Shown one piece after another: positions 1-9,353 of a stretch of 64,000 nt of DNA. The position numbers and the translations under genes were made by a program. The stretch is from positions 17,434 to 81,433 of the forward strand of contig VHDE01000001.1 in assembly GCA_016871515.1 (NCBI GenBank), written 5' to 3'. The notes under the pieces were generated by a model. The model ran no database searches. It had not been told where the DNA came from and was given only the letters and a program-made list of their open reading frames with translations. Numbering within the stretch: position 1 is the stretch's first letter; every line of letters starts with the position of its first letter. This stretch comes from Verrucomicrobiota bacterium. Its GTDB lineage: Bacteria; Verrucomicrobiota; Verrucomicrobiia; Limisphaerales; SIBE01.

Positions 1-478
1 CAGCGCGCGCGAGGATTTGATGAAGTTTATTGCAGGTTTTGTAGTTTGCGACGGGATCCCCGGCAGGGACGCGCAACGTTGATGTGATGAGCCGCCATTG
101 TGAAATCTGACCCTTCGCAGGAGCTGTCAGAGGATGGACTGTCATCACGAGCGTCGGTCGATCCGCGTCTTTGGTCGAATAACCTCGGATGCCCACTCCT
201 CTCGAAAGTGTCATGCGCAGCACACACTCCGGGAGTTGGTTCTTTTGAATGAGCGCCTCGGCTTGTCTTTGCAGGGCAGCAGCCGAGAAAGGCAGACTAA
301 TCTTCAGAAATTCCGCGCCGCGTTCGATCCGCTGCAGATGCTGGCGCCAACGAAACGGACGGCCATTGTAAACACGAAGCGTTTCGAACAAACCGTCACC
401 ATACAGAAAGGACCGATCCAAGACTGACACCGTCGCTTCTGCCTCCGGCACGAGTTGCCCGTTGATGAACGCAAACAT
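1..478 (-). CDS. pabC: Aminotransferase class IV, probably aminodeoxychorismate lyase (partial, 3' end outside window)
   Basis: A PLP enzyme of fold type IV, cut by the left edge; 159 residues are visible from the ATG at 478. The N-terminus has the family signature FINGQLVPE and YGDGLFETLRVYNG (about residues 4-39), and R50 lies in HLQRIERG. ANYKTCNKLHQILA near residue 147 carries the likely PLP-binding lysine (K147). Class IV members include aminodeoxychorismate lyase, branched-chain aminotransferase and D-amino-acid aminotransferase. The choice of PabC rests mainly on context: it begins only 6 bases after the stop of pabB on the same strand, so the two are probably cotranscribed and would convert chorismate to p-aminobenzoate for folate. 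The substrate cannot be read from the sequence alone. Confidence 0.8.
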   Translation of the reverse strand, partial: MFAFINGQLVPEAEATVSVLDRSFLYGDGLFETLRVYNGRPFRWRQHLQRIERGAEFLKISLPFSAAALQRQAEALIQKNQLPECVLRMTLSRGVGIRGYSTKDADRPTLVMTVHPLTAPAKGQISQWRLITSTLRVPAGDPVANYKTCNKLHQILARA

Positions 479-484
479 CGTCAA

Positions 485-1963
485 TTAACACCTGTTTCCG
501 GATTCGTGTTCATTGGTGTCCATTCGTGGTTCCCATACGTTCCTCTCCATGGCGGCAATGAAGCCACCAGCTTTGGCCAACGTTTCGTCGTACTCCGCCT
601 CTGGGATCGAGTCGGCTACAATGCCGGCGCCGACATTGAAATAAGCCATCTGCTCGCGGCAAACCGCGGAACGGATGAGGATGCTCAACCGGCTTTCGCG
701 GTTGAATCCAAGAAATCCAAGCGCGCCCGTGTACGGTCCGCGGGCGATGGGCTCCAATTCATCGATGATTTCCATAGCCCGGAATTTCGGAGCGCCGGTG
801 ATGCTTCCGCCGGGAAAGCACGACGCGAAAGCCGCAAAGTGCGTGACGTCGCGACGAAGCTGGCCTTCGACAGTTGAGACTAAATGCTGGACTTGAGCAA
901 AACGCTCGAGACGGACCAATTCGGGAACTTGCACTGAGCCAAAATCACAGACCTTGCCCAAATCGTTTCGGAGCAAATCCGTAATCATGACCAGCTCGGC
1001 CATTTCCTTGGGACTGGTTTGAAGTTCGTAGTTCAATTGTGCGTCGCGGTTCGGATCGGCCGAGCGCGGCCGGGTTCCTTTGATAGGGCGAGTCAAGATA
1101 TGAGACCCGCTCAATTGCAGGAAAAGTTCGGGGGACGAAGAAGCAATTTGAAATTCGCCACAATCGAGAAACGCGGCAAACGGAGCGGGCGAAAACGCTG
1201 CGAGCCGTTGATATGTTTCCCACCCAGACCAAGGACATGGGACGCACAGCCGATGAGAAAGGTTCACCTGATAAATGTCCCCCGCGCGAATGTAGCGTTG
1301 CGCCTGGTCGATCCAACCGAGAAAAGTGTCGCGAGAGATGTTGGACGTGACCGCTGCTCGTGCACGGAATCCGCAGCGTTCCATCTCCGAAAGTCGATCT
1401 GCAGACGCTGCGAAATCTTGGGCCGGTGCGGCGTTCAAGAGTTTTGCCCAATCATCAAGACGGCTTTTCGCCCGCGACTCATCACGCGACCCATCGACGT
1501 CCAAACCGGTCGAAACAATCCAGGTCTTTTCCAGCCGATGATCGAAGACCGTTATAGTGTCGTAGAAGCCGACGGCGCACTCCGGCAATTCCAGATCATT
1601 GATCGCGCGGCGGGAGAGTTTTGGTTCAACAAAACTCTTAAGGTCATATCCCCAAAAACCAAAACAGCCCCCCAGTGGATAAGGAAGGTCCATCTCGTCC
1701 AGTAGCTCGTAACGCGCCATCAGACTGTCGAGCGCGCGCCATGGATTGCCAAACTGAACATGGGTTTGCCCTCCAGAAACCAGTTCACAACGAGAACCGA
1801 AGGAACGGAAGCTCAGAAAAGGCCGCGCCGCGACAAACGAATAACGCGATTGCGGCGAGCCTGACCAGCCTCCTCGCAACAAAACCGTCCCCTGCCCCCG
1901 AAGTCGCTCGGTAAACGACTCAGGCGTGTGCGCAGTGGAAATCTGCTGAATGAGTGGAGGCAT
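485..1963 (-). CDS. pabB: Aminodeoxychorismate synthase component I (PabB)
   Basis: Chorismate-utilising enzyme of the TrpE/PabB family, 492 residues from the ATG at 1963. The open frame runs 30 codons further upstream, but that stretch is made of a palindromic repeat, so the later ATG is preferred. The C-terminal half holds the family core: GDIYQVNLSHR, PIKGTRPR, TDLLRNDLGKVC, GSITGAPK and AGIVADS. The lysine in PIKGTRPR is the PabB form of the motif; anthranilate synthases usually have PIAGTRPRG, which argues for PabB. It probably uses ammonia from a glutaminase subunit encoded elsewhere. The last residues (MDTNEHESGNRC) are read from a dispersed intergenic repeat, so the original C-terminus may have been shorter. 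pabC follows after 6 bases. Confidence 0.88.
   Translation of the reverse strand: MPPLIQQISTAHTPESFTERLRGQGTVLLRGGWSGSPQSRYSFVAARPFLSFRSFGSRCELVSGGQTHVQFGNPWRALDSLMARYELLDEMDLPYPLGGCFGFWGYDLKSFVEPKLSRRAINDLELPECAVGFYDTITVFDHRLEKTWIVSTGLDVDGSRDESRAKSRLDDWAKLLNAAPAQDFAASADRLSEMERCGFRARAAVTSNISRDTFLGWIDQAQRYIRAGDIYQVNLSHRLCVPCPWSGWETYQRLAAFSPAPFAAFLDCGEFQIASSSPELFLQLSGSHILTRPIKGTRPRSADPNRDAQLNYELQTSPKEMAELVMITDLLRNDLGKVCDFGSVQVPELVRLERFAQVQHLVSTVEGQLRRDVTHFAAFASCFPGGSITGAPKFRAMEIIDELEPIARGPYTGALGFLGFNRESRLSILIRSAVCREQMAYFNVGAGIVADSIPEAEYDETLAKAGGFIAAMERNVWEPRMDTNEHESGNRC
502..532. repeat. Dispersed 'attcgtg-tccattcgtggtt' repeat
   Basis: The stretch reads as an imperfect run of attcgtg/tccattcgtggtt. 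A related copy lies at 3399-3418 (attcgtgcccatccgtggtt) and a looser one at about 44982-45008 (cgtgtctttcgtg...ttcgtggtc). Here it is read through as the last codons of pabB. Confidence 0.45.
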
Positions 1964-2000
1964 GAGGGTGAGAGCCTTAATCTTTCTGCAGGAACCCGGC

Positions 2001-2029
2001 GGCAGGACAGGCGTCTCGCCTGTCCTGCC
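2001..2029. repeat. Perfect 13-bp hairpin repeat (GGCAGGACAGGCG family)
   Basis: GGCAGGACAGGCG at 2001-2013 is followed by a 3-nt loop and its exact complement at 2017-2029. Related but longer-looped copies lie at 9225-9303 and 33238-33310. It sits between the M16 peptidase gene and pabB. Confidence 0.8.
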
Positions 2030-2035
2030 AAGTCT

Positions 2036-2075
2036 GTAGCGCAGACTTGTCAATCTGTGCGTTCACGCGACTTCC
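2036..2075. repeat. Stem-loop repeat of the 'gtagcgcaga...tctg' family
   Basis: gtagcgcagacttgtcaat ctgtgcgttc forms an imperfect hairpin and resembles the elements at 25622-25646 and 30338-30372. It overlaps the last codons of the M16 peptidase gene, whose stop is at 2050-2052. Confidence 0.5.
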
Positions 2076-3342
2076 AGTCGTCCGCACGCAAGCACCGCCG
2101 CATGCCAGCGTCGGATTTCAAAGGGCTCACGAGCGCCAGGTTCAACCGATCCGGCCGAAAGAAATCGCGCGCGACGCTCCGAATCTGGCTTGCTTTTACG
2201 TCCCGCAGCTTCTGCTTGATCTCGGCGGCAGGGATGATTCGGCCGTAGCTCAGGAGCTGTTCCGCGGCCCACATCATTTGGTTTTCCGTGCTTTCCAGAC
2301 CAAGGTCAATTTGGCCGATTACATAATCGCGGGCGCAACGCAGTTCAGCAGGCGTCACGAACTCGTCCATCAAACGCTGCAATTCTCGAATGATTAATTT
2401 CAGAGCCCTCGGCAGCTTGTCCGTATCCACGCCAGCAGAAATGTTCAAGGCCCCGACATCGTCGAAAAAACAAAGGGCGCTCGTGATTGAGTAAGCTAGA
2501 CCGTGATCTTCCCGCACCACTTGAAACAGGCGCGAACTCATGTTTTCGCCGAGGACGGTGTTCAAGAGACGCAAAGCGAACCGGCGTTCATCATGCCGGG
2601 AACAAGTGCGGATTCCCAAGGCAAGCTGCGTTTGTTCGGCAGGCTTCGTGAAAAGGCAAATAGCAGGCTTGGTTTGTTTGTTGAATGCGGGAATAAACTT
2701 CGGCCGATTCCCGCAGAGAAAGTGACGCGCGAAACGGGACACAGCCTTCACGACTTTGTCGTGGTTCAAGTTGCCGGCCGCCGCCACGATTGTGCTGCTG
2801 CTGAGGTAATTGGTTGATCGATAGGCAAGAAGTTCTTCACGCGTCATCTTCTCGATGGTCTCGGCCGTGCCGGTCAAAGAACGGCCCAGCGGTTGATTGG
2901 GCCAGAGCATTTCATTCAACAATTCCTGCACGTGATGCTGAGGCTGGTCCAAATACATGGCCAATTCCTCTTTGATCACGTTGCGTTCCTTCGCGATCTC
3001 GACTGGGTCAAAGGTCGAATTCAGGAACATGTCCATCAAAACATCGAGCAGCTCCTGAAAGCGATCGTGCCGGGCTTTGGAGTAAAAGCAGGTCGTCTCC
3101 TCGGTCGTGAACGCGTTGAGGTAACCGCCAATGCCCTCAACGTCTTGGGAAATTTGCCGGGCCGAGCGAGCGCGCGTTCCTTTGAAAAGCAAATGTTCGA
3201 TGAAATGCGAAACGCCGCAAAGGGAGGCCGGCTCATAACGTCCGCCAACCGCCACCCACATGCCCAGACTTACACTGGCCATGTGCGGCATCGTGGCCGT
3301 AATGACGCTCAGGCCACTCTTGTGTCGAGAAACTTGATACAT
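2050..3342 (-). CDS. M16 family zinc metallopeptidase (processing-peptidase/PqqF-like)
   Basis: 430 residues from the ATG at 3342, the usual size for single-unit M16B peptidases. The inverted zinc motif HxxEH is present as H46-F-I-E49-H50, and the distal glutamate lies in ERNVIKEELAMY (E125/E126), with the expected spacing. GIGGYLNAFTTEETTCFY (about 70-87) matches the conserved N-terminal core. The C-terminal half is the inactive M16 partner domain, containing GLAYSITS. M16B enzymes in bacteria degrade or process short peptides; whether this one is cytosolic or periplasmic is unclear, since no signal peptide is seen. The final residues are encoded inside a stem-loop repeat, so the tail may be recent. 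It is on the same strand as the LOG protein gene upstream, 94 bases away. Confidence 0.88.
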   Translation of the reverse strand: MYQVSRHKSGLSVITATMPHMASVSLGMWVAVGGRYEPASLCGVSHFIEHLLFKGTRARSARQISQDVEGIGGYLNAFTTEETTCFYSKARHDRFQELLDVLMDMFLNSTFDPVEIAKERNVIKEELAMYLDQPQHHVQELLNEMLWPNQPLGRSLTGTAETIEKMTREELLAYRSTNYLSSSTIVAAAGNLNHDKVVKAVSRFARHFLCGNRPKFIPAFNKQTKPAICLFTKPAEQTQLALGIRTCSRHDERRFALRLLNTVLGENMSSRLFQVVREDHGLAYSITSALCFFDDVGALNISAGVDTDKLPRALKLIIRELQRLMDEFVTPAELRCARDYVIGQIDLGLESTENQMMWAAEQLLSYGRIIPAAEIKQKLRDVKASQIRSVARDFFRPDRLNLALVSPLKSDAGMRRCLRADDWKSRERTD

Positions 3343-3436
3343 TGTTGCGCCGTTACATCGTTAAATGGTTGCAAAGTTAAATGCGGGCAGTCCTGCTAAT
3401 TCGTGCCCATCCGTGGTTGGACTAAAGTTGGCAGCG

Positions 3437-4117
3437 TTAAGCAAACGCTTTGGGCACAGTTTCCGGCGGACCGACGCGGCGCATATAATCGAGGATCAAG
3501 GAAATCGCTTCTTCGGGACTATCGGCAACCGTGAACAAATCCAAATCCCCGCGGCTGATGAAACCTTCCTTTTCTAACATCGCTTTCATCCATTTGATGA
3601 GACCCGACCAATAATCCTTGCCGTAAAGGATCAACGGGAAGCGAGAGATGCGATGCGTTTGAACCAGCGTGATCACTTCAAAGAACTCGTCGAGCGTGCC
3701 ATATCCTCCGGGCATGAAAACAAAAGCAAGGCTGTACTTCACGAAGCAGACCTTGCGGGAAAAAAAGTAATGAAAGTTGATCGGGACATTCGCGAAGCGG
3801 TTCCCCTTTTGCTCGAACGGCAACTCGATGTTTAGCCCGACCGATTTGCCTTTGCCTTCGGTGGCGCCGCGATTGGCCGCTTCCATGATGCCCGGTCCTC
3901 CGCCCGTGATAACAGCCAAGTGATGTTTGGCCAGCCCTTTCGCGAGTGCGACGGCGGCGTGATAGTACGGGTCGCTCGGCGGCGTGCGAGCCGAACCAAA
4001 AATCGTGACGGCGGGACCGACTTTGGACAACGTTTCGAACGAGTCCACAAACTCGGCCATGATGCGGAAAATGCGCCACGGATCTTCGCGGGTGAACCCT
4101 TCTGGTTTGCTGTTCAT
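3437..4117 (-). CDS. LOG family protein (TIGR00730-type, cytokinin riboside phosphate phosphoribohydrolase-like)
   Basis: About 226 residues from the ATG at 4117. A longer frame begins upstream, but it would run into the nrdJ terminator hairpin, so MNSKPEGFTRED is the likelier N-terminus. The Rossmann-like core is clear: VTIFGSAR, then GGGPGIMEAANRGA, and the catalytic LOG signature PGGYGTLDE. Family members cleave nucleoside 5'-monophosphates to base and ribose 5-phosphate; in plants this activates cytokinin, while in bacteria it is probably nucleotide turnover or purine salvage. The gene lies just downstream of the nrdJ terminator on the same strand, so it probably has its own promoter. Confidence 0.85.
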   Translation of the reverse strand: MNSKPEGFTREDPWRIFRIMAEFVDSFETLSKVGPAVTIFGSARTPPSDPYYHAAVALAKGLAKHHLAVITGGGPGIMEAANRGATEGKGKSVGLNIELPFEQKGNRFANVPINFHYFFSRKVCFVKYSLAFVFMPGGYGTLDEFFEVITLVQTHRISRFPLILYGKDYWSGLIKWMKAMLEKEGFISRGDLDLFTVADSPEEAISLILDYMRRVGPPETVPKAFA

Positions 4118-4147
4118 AAGCCGCAGAGTATTCCGGTTTTGAAAATG

Positions 4148-4180
4148 AAAACAAGCCGAGGATTGCTCCCCGGCTTGTTT
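4148..4180 (-). terminator. Intrinsic terminator of nrdJ
   Basis: A 10-bp perfect stem (aaacaagccg / cggcttgttt on the plus strand) with a 13-nt loop, followed on the minus strand by a T-rich tail. It lies 18 bases after the nrdJ stop. Confidence 0.75.
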
Positions 4181-4197
4181 CGTTCCCAGGCGCCTCC

Positions 4198-7100
4198 TTA
4201 TGAGCAACCTAAGCTCTCACCGCAATTGAGGCACTTGTAGCAGGCTCCATTTCGAACCGCCACATGGCCGCAACTCGGACAGGTGGGAGCGTCTTGTTGG
4301 AAATGAGCGATCGAATCGCTGAGGCTGGTAACTTCACGGTGACTATGGGCGCCTCCGTTACCTTGATGTTTGCCGTTTCCATTTCCATTTCCATTGGTCA
4401 GCGGAGAAACCGTGGCCGGTTTCAAAGCAAAAGCAGTGTCGGATTCTTCAGAGAGCGGCAGTTCCGGAACCGGCCGGTTTACTTTTTTTTTGATTTCTTC
4501 GAGCAATCCAGGAATCGCAAGTTCTGGTTGATTCCGGTTGGGACTGTTAGCCTCGCGGTAACCCGGAATAAACTGCAACGCCATCCAGCGAAATACGTAA
4601 TCGGTGATGGAAGCCGCATTTCGAATTTCGGGATTCTTGGTGAAGCCCGAAGGTTCGAAACGTTGATGCGCAAATTTCTTCACTAACGCTTCCAACGGCA
4701 CGCCGTATTGCAGGGCCATGCTCGTCAGCGTGCCGATGCTGTCCATCAAACCACCGATGGTGGAACCTTCCTTCGCCATCGTGATGAACAATTCGCCAGG
4801 CTGGCTATCCTCGAAAAGGCCAACCGTCAGATAGCCTTCATGACCGGCAATATCGAATTTATGCGTAATGGCCGTGCGTGTTTCGGGCAAACGACGGCGC
4901 AACGGCTGGCCCGCTTGCTCACGCCATTTGACCACCTCGGCCTCGAGTTCCTTAATCTTCGCCAATTCACTCGAAGGCTCGGTGGTGGCATTCGCGCCTT
5001 CGTTGGTCTTCTTGGTGTTTAATGGCTGCGAACGCTTCGAGCCGTCGCGGTAAATGGCGACGCATTTCAATCCCATCTTCCAGGCTTGAATGTAGGCGTC
5101 CGCAATGTCGCCAACCGTGCATTCATTGGGCAAGTTGACCGTCTTCGAAATGGCGCCACTGATGAACGGCTGAGCGGCGCCCATCATCTTCAGGTGGGCT
5201 CGATAATGGATGCTGCGCTTGCCACGATGCGCTTTGAAAGCGCAATCAAAGACCTCGAGATCTTCGGCCTTGAGACCGCTCCGGATGGTTTCGCCATTTT
5301 CCTCGACATCCTCGATGGTGTCGAACTTCTCCACGTGATCCACAATTGCTTTGATCTGTTCGGGGGTGTAATTCAGCCGCTCAAGTGCGTCAGGCACGGT
5401 GCGATTGACAATCTTTAACATCCCGCCACCCGCGAGGAGCTTGTACTTGACCAACGCGATGTCCGGTTCAACGCCCGTTGTATCGCAGTCCATCAGAAAG
5501 GCGATGGTGCCGGTCGGGGCGAGAACAGTGACTTGGGCATTGCGATAGCCGCAGGCCTTTCCGCGTTCCAAGGCGCGGTCCCAGCACTTGCGCGCTTCCT
5601 CTTTCAGATAGTCAAACTCTCGGCTGGGTTGAATGTCTTCGACCGCGTCGCGATGAAGTTTGATCACACCTAGCATCGATTCGACATTGTCTTTGGATAA
5701 CGGTTTTTCCACGCCTGCGCAGCGCGCATCGTGATACCCTTTGAAAGAGCCGAGTGTGGCGGCGATAGTCGCGGATTGTTCGTAAGCGTGGCCGGTCAAG
5801 ACAGCGGTAATGGCTCCCGCCAAAGCGCGTCCTTGATCCGAATCATAAGGCAACCCGTAGCTCATGATGAGCGAACCGAGATTCGCATAGCCGAGTCCGA
5901 GGGTGCGGAAGATGTGGGAATTCTCAGCAATCTCCTGCGTGGGATAACTGGCATTATCAACCAGAATATCTTGAGCGGTGATGAAAATCCGGACGGCCGC
6001 CTTGAAGCGCTCGACATCAAAAACACCGTCGGAGCGTTTGAACTTCATCAAGTTCAGTGACGCCAAATTGCACGCGGTGTTGTTCAAGAACACATACTCC
6101 GAGCAAGGATTGGTGGAATGAATCGGCTCCGTGCCCTTGCACGTATGCCATTTTTGGATGGCGCCGTCATATTGCAGGCCGGGATCGCCGCAAATCCAAG
6201 TCCCTTCAGCGATTTTGTTGAGCAGCGTGCGCGCGTCCTTTTTATGCAGCGGTTTGCCGGTGGTCACAGAGCGGGTCCACCATTCCTTGCCCTCGAGAGC
6301 CGCGTGCATGAATTCGTCGCTCGCTCGCACGGAAAGGTTCTCGTTTTGGTACATGACGCTGCCGTAAGCTTCGCCATTGTAAGAACCGCTATAACCCTGT
6401 TCAATGAGCGCCCAAGCCTTTTTCTCTTCCTTTTGTTTTGCCTCGATGAACTCTTCGATGTCGCCATGCCAATCTTTCAACGTGTTCATCTTGGCGGCGC
6501 GGCGGGTTTTTCCGCCAGACTTCACGACGTTGGCAATTTGATCATAGACTTTGAGGAAGGAGAGGGGACCGCTGGGACGACCGCCTCCGCTCAGTTTTTC
6601 TTTGCTGGAGCGAATTGGCGAAAGATCAGTGCCGGTTCCAGAGCCATACTTGAAGAGCATCGCTTCGCTGTAAGCCAAGCGCATGATGTCTTCCATGTTG
6701 TCTTCGACCGACTGAATGAAACAGGCGCTGGCTTGGGGATATTCATATTGCGTCTTGGCGCGTTCGCCCGCTCCTGTTTGGCGGTTATAAAACCAATTGC
6801 CCCGGGCGGAATTCTTGCCTGCTCCATATTGATGATAAAGACCGATGTTAAACCAAACCGGCGAATTGAATGCGCCATATTGATTAATACACAGCCAAGT
6901 TAAGTCGTCGTGGAACACTTCCCCCTCAGCCTTCGTGAAGTAACCATCCTGAACGCCCCAATCGGCAATCGTGCGACAAACGCGGTGGATCAACTGACGA
7001 ACAGAGGTTTCGCGCTCGGATGTGTTTTGTTCGCCATAAAAATATTTGGAAACAACAACTTTAGTTGCCAGGACGGACCAAGATTTCGGGATCTCGACAT

Positions 7101-7311
7101 TTTCCTGCTTGAAGATCACTTTGCCGCCGTCATCTGTGATCTCAGCCGTGCGCTTGTCCCATTCAATTTGATCGAACGGCTTGACTTTCGGATCACTAAA
7201 AACCCGCTTCTTGGAGGTTATCTTGCCCCGTGGGCGGCGATGGGAAACAACCGCACGGCTGCGACGATTCTGGGTAGGAACGGGCAGGACTGGATCGCGG
7301 GCGTCAATCAT
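4198..7311 (-). CDS. nrdJ: Vitamin B12-dependent (class II) ribonucleoside-diphosphate reductase
   Basis: 1037 residues, the long class II type. It reduces ribonucleotides to deoxyribonucleotides using adenosylcobalamin. Visible catalytic residues are C197 (QASACF), N401/C403/E405 in NPCSE, and C414 (NTACNLASLNL). GSGTGTDLSPIR (about 223-234) and LAPTGTIAFLMDCDTTGVEP are further family blocks. The C-terminus ends in a zinc-ribbon-like tail (CPSCGHVAVRNGACYKC, then CLNCGESLGC), typical of this subgroup and probably carrying the redox-active thiols. A low-complexity, Gly/Asn-rich linker precedes the tail. I see no N-terminal ATP cone. The gene has its own terminator downstream and a 347-base leader region upstream that holds a hairpin and a weak NrdR-box candidate. 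No cobalamin riboswitch is recognisable. Confidence 0.95.
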   Translation of the reverse strand: MIDARDPVLPVPTQNRRSRAVVSHRRPRGKITSKKRVFSDPKVKPFDQIEWDKRTAEITDDGGKVIFKQENVEIPKSWSVLATKVVVSKYFYGEQNTSERETSVRQLIHRVCRTIADWGVQDGYFTKAEGEVFHDDLTWLCINQYGAFNSPVWFNIGLYHQYGAGKNSARGNWFYNRQTGAGERAKTQYEYPQASACFIQSVEDNMEDIMRLAYSEAMLFKYGSGTGTDLSPIRSSKEKLSGGGRPSGPLSFLKVYDQIANVVKSGGKTRRAAKMNTLKDWHGDIEEFIEAKQKEEKKAWALIEQGYSGSYNGEAYGSVMYQNENLSVRASDEFMHAALEGKEWWTRSVTTGKPLHKKDARTLLNKIAEGTWICGDPGLQYDGAIQKWHTCKGTEPIHSTNPCSEYVFLNNTACNLASLNLMKFKRSDGVFDVERFKAAVRIFITAQDILVDNASYPTQEIAENSHIFRTLGLGYANLGSLIMSYGLPYDSDQGRALAGAITAVLTGHAYEQSATIAATLGSFKGYHDARCAGVEKPLSKDNVESMLGVIKLHRDAVEDIQPSREFDYLKEEARKCWDRALERGKACGYRNAQVTVLAPTGTIAFLMDCDTTGVEPDIALVKYKLLAGGGMLKIVNRTVPDALERLNYTPEQIKAIVDHVEKFDTIEDVEENGETIRSGLKAEDLEVFDCAFKAHRGKRSIHYRAHLKMMGAAQPFISGAISKTVNLPNECTVGDIADAYIQAWKMGLKCVAIYRDGSKRSQPLNTKKTNEGANATTEPSSELAKIKELEAEVVKWREQAGQPLRRRLPETRTAITHKFDIAGHEGYLTVGLFEDSQPGELFITMAKEGSTIGGLMDSIGTLTSMALQYGVPLEALVKKFAHQRFEPSGFTKNPEIRNAASITDYVFRWMALQFIPGYREANSPNRNQPELAIPGLLEEIKKKVNRPVPELPLSEESDTAFALKPATVSPLTNGNGNGNGKHQGNGGAHSHREVTSLSDSIAHFQQDAPTCPSCGHVAVRNGACYKCLNCGESLGCS

Positions 7312-7421
7312 GGTTGGTCTGGGTTAAGGCTTGGTTCAAGTTTGTGAGATGAATTTCGACTGAATATTTGCAGTTGAAACATCTAAAATTCACGAATTAC
7401 CCTCTGCTTTAACGAGATAGC

Positions 7422-7444
7422 TGAGCTCTTGCCTAAAGAGCTCA
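7422..7444. promoter_or_regulatory. Perfect 9-bp inverted repeat in the nrdJ leader
   Basis: tgagctctt-gccta-aagagctca, 111 bases upstream of the nrdJ start. No T-tract follows on the minus strand, so it is not an obvious terminator. It may be an operator or leader structure; function unknown. Confidence 0.45.
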
Positions 7445-7478
7445 TTACCCTATTAGTAGAGGAACGGAGGAAACGTAA

Positions 7479-7494
7479 ACACTATAGGTTGTGG
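7479..7494. promoter_or_regulatory. Weak NrdR-box candidate upstream of nrdJ
   Basis: The plus-strand 16-mer acactataggttgtgg resembles the palindromic NrdR box (acaCTATATATAGTGT-like); I count 12 of 16 positions on the reverse strand. NrdR boxes normally come in pairs about three helix turns apart. The only second candidate, ctattag at 7450-7456, is poor. Tentative. Confidence 0.25.
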
Positions 7495-7658
7495 TTGCAA
7501 GCTTTTTTTAAAAGTTGCGAGCGAACAAGCGAACAAAAGCGAACAAGACCGGCAAACGGACCACAGATTGCGCGGATAATGCGGATAACAGAACTGATGC
7601 GTCTATGCTCCTCGCATTGTCGTGGTTCCCTTCAGATCCCCTGGCCACAAGGCACGCA

Positions 7659-9170
7659 TCATTTTCGACGTTTGGAAGAGGGCACAAGGCGTTGCGGGCG
7701 CTTACGCTTTCGGATCGGTTCCACTGATTTGGGCCGAGGTTTTGGCGCCAAAATGATCGGACACCCTTCGAAGCCAAAGGCTCGACGCAACTCTTTCGTC
7801 AAATACTTGCTATAGGCATCGGAGAAAAGTTCGTCTCGATTGACGAAGAGCAAGAAGGTCGGAGGCCTTTCGCCAACTTGTGTCGCATAGAAGAATTTGA
7901 GGCGATGCCCTGCCGCGCTAATCGGCTGGCGCTGCTCGATGGCATCGTTCAACGTGCGATTGAGGATCGCAGTGGGAATTCTTTGCTTGAGCTGCGCCGC
8001 CACATAACGGATGGCTTCGAGCAATCTCTCAAGGTGAAAACCGGATTTGGCCGAGGTGAAGATGACGGGGGCGTAGTCTAAAAAGAACAGATACTTTTGC
8101 ACCCACTCGCCAAATTCAGCCAAGGTGGTCATCGATTGTTCACGCCGTTCTTTCTTATTGCGCCGTTCGATTTCTTCCTTGCGCGCTTTGGTGACGTTTT
8201 CGGCGACCAAATCCCATTTGTTGACCACGACAATGCAAGCCCTCCTTTCTTCAACAATTTTTCCGGCAACCTTTTTGTCCTGCGCTGTCACACCTGCTTC
8301 GGCGTCCAGCACGAGAATGGCAATATCGGAACGGGCAATTGAATCCTCGGTTCGTTTCACACTGAAGAATTCAATCGAATCATCGATACGCCGCTCCTGG
8401 CGCACGCCAGCCGTATCGATCAACACGTACCTCTGACGCACACCTTCTGTTTCTACGTCGAATGGAACATCGATTGAATCGCGAGTCGTCCCGGGAATCG
8501 GAGTCACAATCACCCGCTCGGAACGTGTCAGCGCATTGATCAATGATGACTTGCCGACATTCGGACGACCAACGATGGCCAACTTCAACGGATGTTCTGG
8601 CTCCGCTGCCTTTGGGTCTGCTTCCGCAGTTGCGTCCGAGATCGCGCGTTGTCCCACCTCTCTGGACGGCAGCAAGCTGACGGCTGCCTTCATGAGCGGC
8701 TCGATTCCAATCCCATGAATCGCGCTCACCGGGAACGCGCTTTCGAAGCCTAACTCAGAAAACTCTCCCGCGCCTGCGTCCGCGCGGCTGTGATCGACCT
8801 TATTGATCGCAACGATGACCGGCTTGCCCGAAATTCGCAGGCGTTCGGCCACTTCACGATCGAGGGGAACGATTCCCTCGTGAACATTCACGACGAGAAT
8901 AATGACCTGCGCCGCTTCGATGGCCAATTCCACCTGGTCCAGAGCGGCTTGGGCAATAACGTCCCTGGCTTTTTCTTTTCGCATCAACCCAATGCCGCCT
9001 GTGTCGGCCAAAGTGAATGGGCGGCCGTGCCATTCCGCTTCCGCCGTGACACGATCGCGCGTCACCCCAGGCTCGTCATGGACGATCGCAATGCGTTTTC
9101 CAACGATGCGGTTGAAGAGCGCCGATTTGCCGACGTTCGGCCGTCCCACGATAGCGATCAAATCTGACAT
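7659..9170 (-). CDS. der: Ribosome-assembly GTPase Der (EngA)
   Basis: 503 residues with two consecutive GTPase domains, the hallmark of Der, which acts in late 50S subunit maturation. Domain 1 begins at residue 8 with [13 protein letters not shown] (G1), DTGGIG (G3) and NKVD (G4). Domain 2 has [18 protein letters not shown] and NKWD. A KH-like domain follows and ends with [13 protein letters not shown], then a basic tail rich in Arg and Lys. The sequence between the G domains is acidic, as in other Der proteins. The ATG at 9170 opens directly on the first G domain, so the start is secure. No partner genes are adjacent. Confidence 0.96.
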   Translation of the reverse strand: MSDLIAIVGRPNVGKSALFNRIVGKRIAIVHDEPGVTRDRVTAEAEWHGRPFTLADTGGIGLMRKEKARDVIAQAALDQVELAIEAAQVIILVVNVHEGIVPLDREVAERLRISGKPVIVAINKVDHSRADAGAGEFSELGFESAFPVSAIHGIGIEPLMKAAVSLLPSREVGQRAISDATAEADPKAAEPEHPLKLAIVGRPNVGKSSLINALTRSERVIVTPIPGTTRDSIDVPFDVETEGVRQRYVLIDTAGVRQERRIDDSIEFFSVKRTEDSIARSDIAILVLDAEAGVTAQDKKVAGKIVEERRACIVVVNKWDLVAENVTKARKEEIERRNKKERREQSMTTLAEFGEWVQKYLFFLDYAPVIFTSAKSGFHLERLLEAIRYVAAQLKQRIPTAILNRTLNDAIEQRQPISAAGHRLKFFYATQVGERPPTFLLFVNRDELFSDAYSKYLTKELRRAFGFEGCPIILAPKPRPKSVEPIRKRKRPQRLVPSSKRRK

Positions 9171-9224
9171 ATCTCAAAAATGGAGCAGAGCGAATCGGGA
9201 TGAAAGCGGAACTTTTATCCATTC

Positions 9225-9303
9225 CTGGCAGGACAGCGCGTCCCGTCTGTCCCGCCTTTGGTGTGCGCAGATGCCAGACAGGCGGGATGCACTGTCCTGC
9301 CAG
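9225..9303. repeat. Intergenic inverted repeat, about 27-bp arms
   Basis: ctggcaggacagcgcgtccc at the left is matched by the complement of the right arm, ending at 9303, with few mismatches. The loop is about 25 nt. Same family as 2001-2029 and 33238-33310. It lies between der and dgt. Confidence 0.8.
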
Positions 9304-9353
9304 ACGGTTCATCGAAAGGTTAACCGCCTATGGACGTCGCTAAACGCGCCTTG

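Larger units (their letters stand above)
7312..7658. other. Intergenic region between der and nrdJ
   Basis: 347 bases without a convincing gene. It holds the nrdJ leader features listed separately and a short direct repeat, gcgaacaa, three times at about 7520-7547. The remainder shows no recognised RNA or protein. Confidence 0.5.

Noticed and set aside
7312-7500. Cobalamin riboswitch in front of nrdJ
   Set aside because: I looked for the conserved B12-box (GCCACTG-like) and supporting helices and found none.
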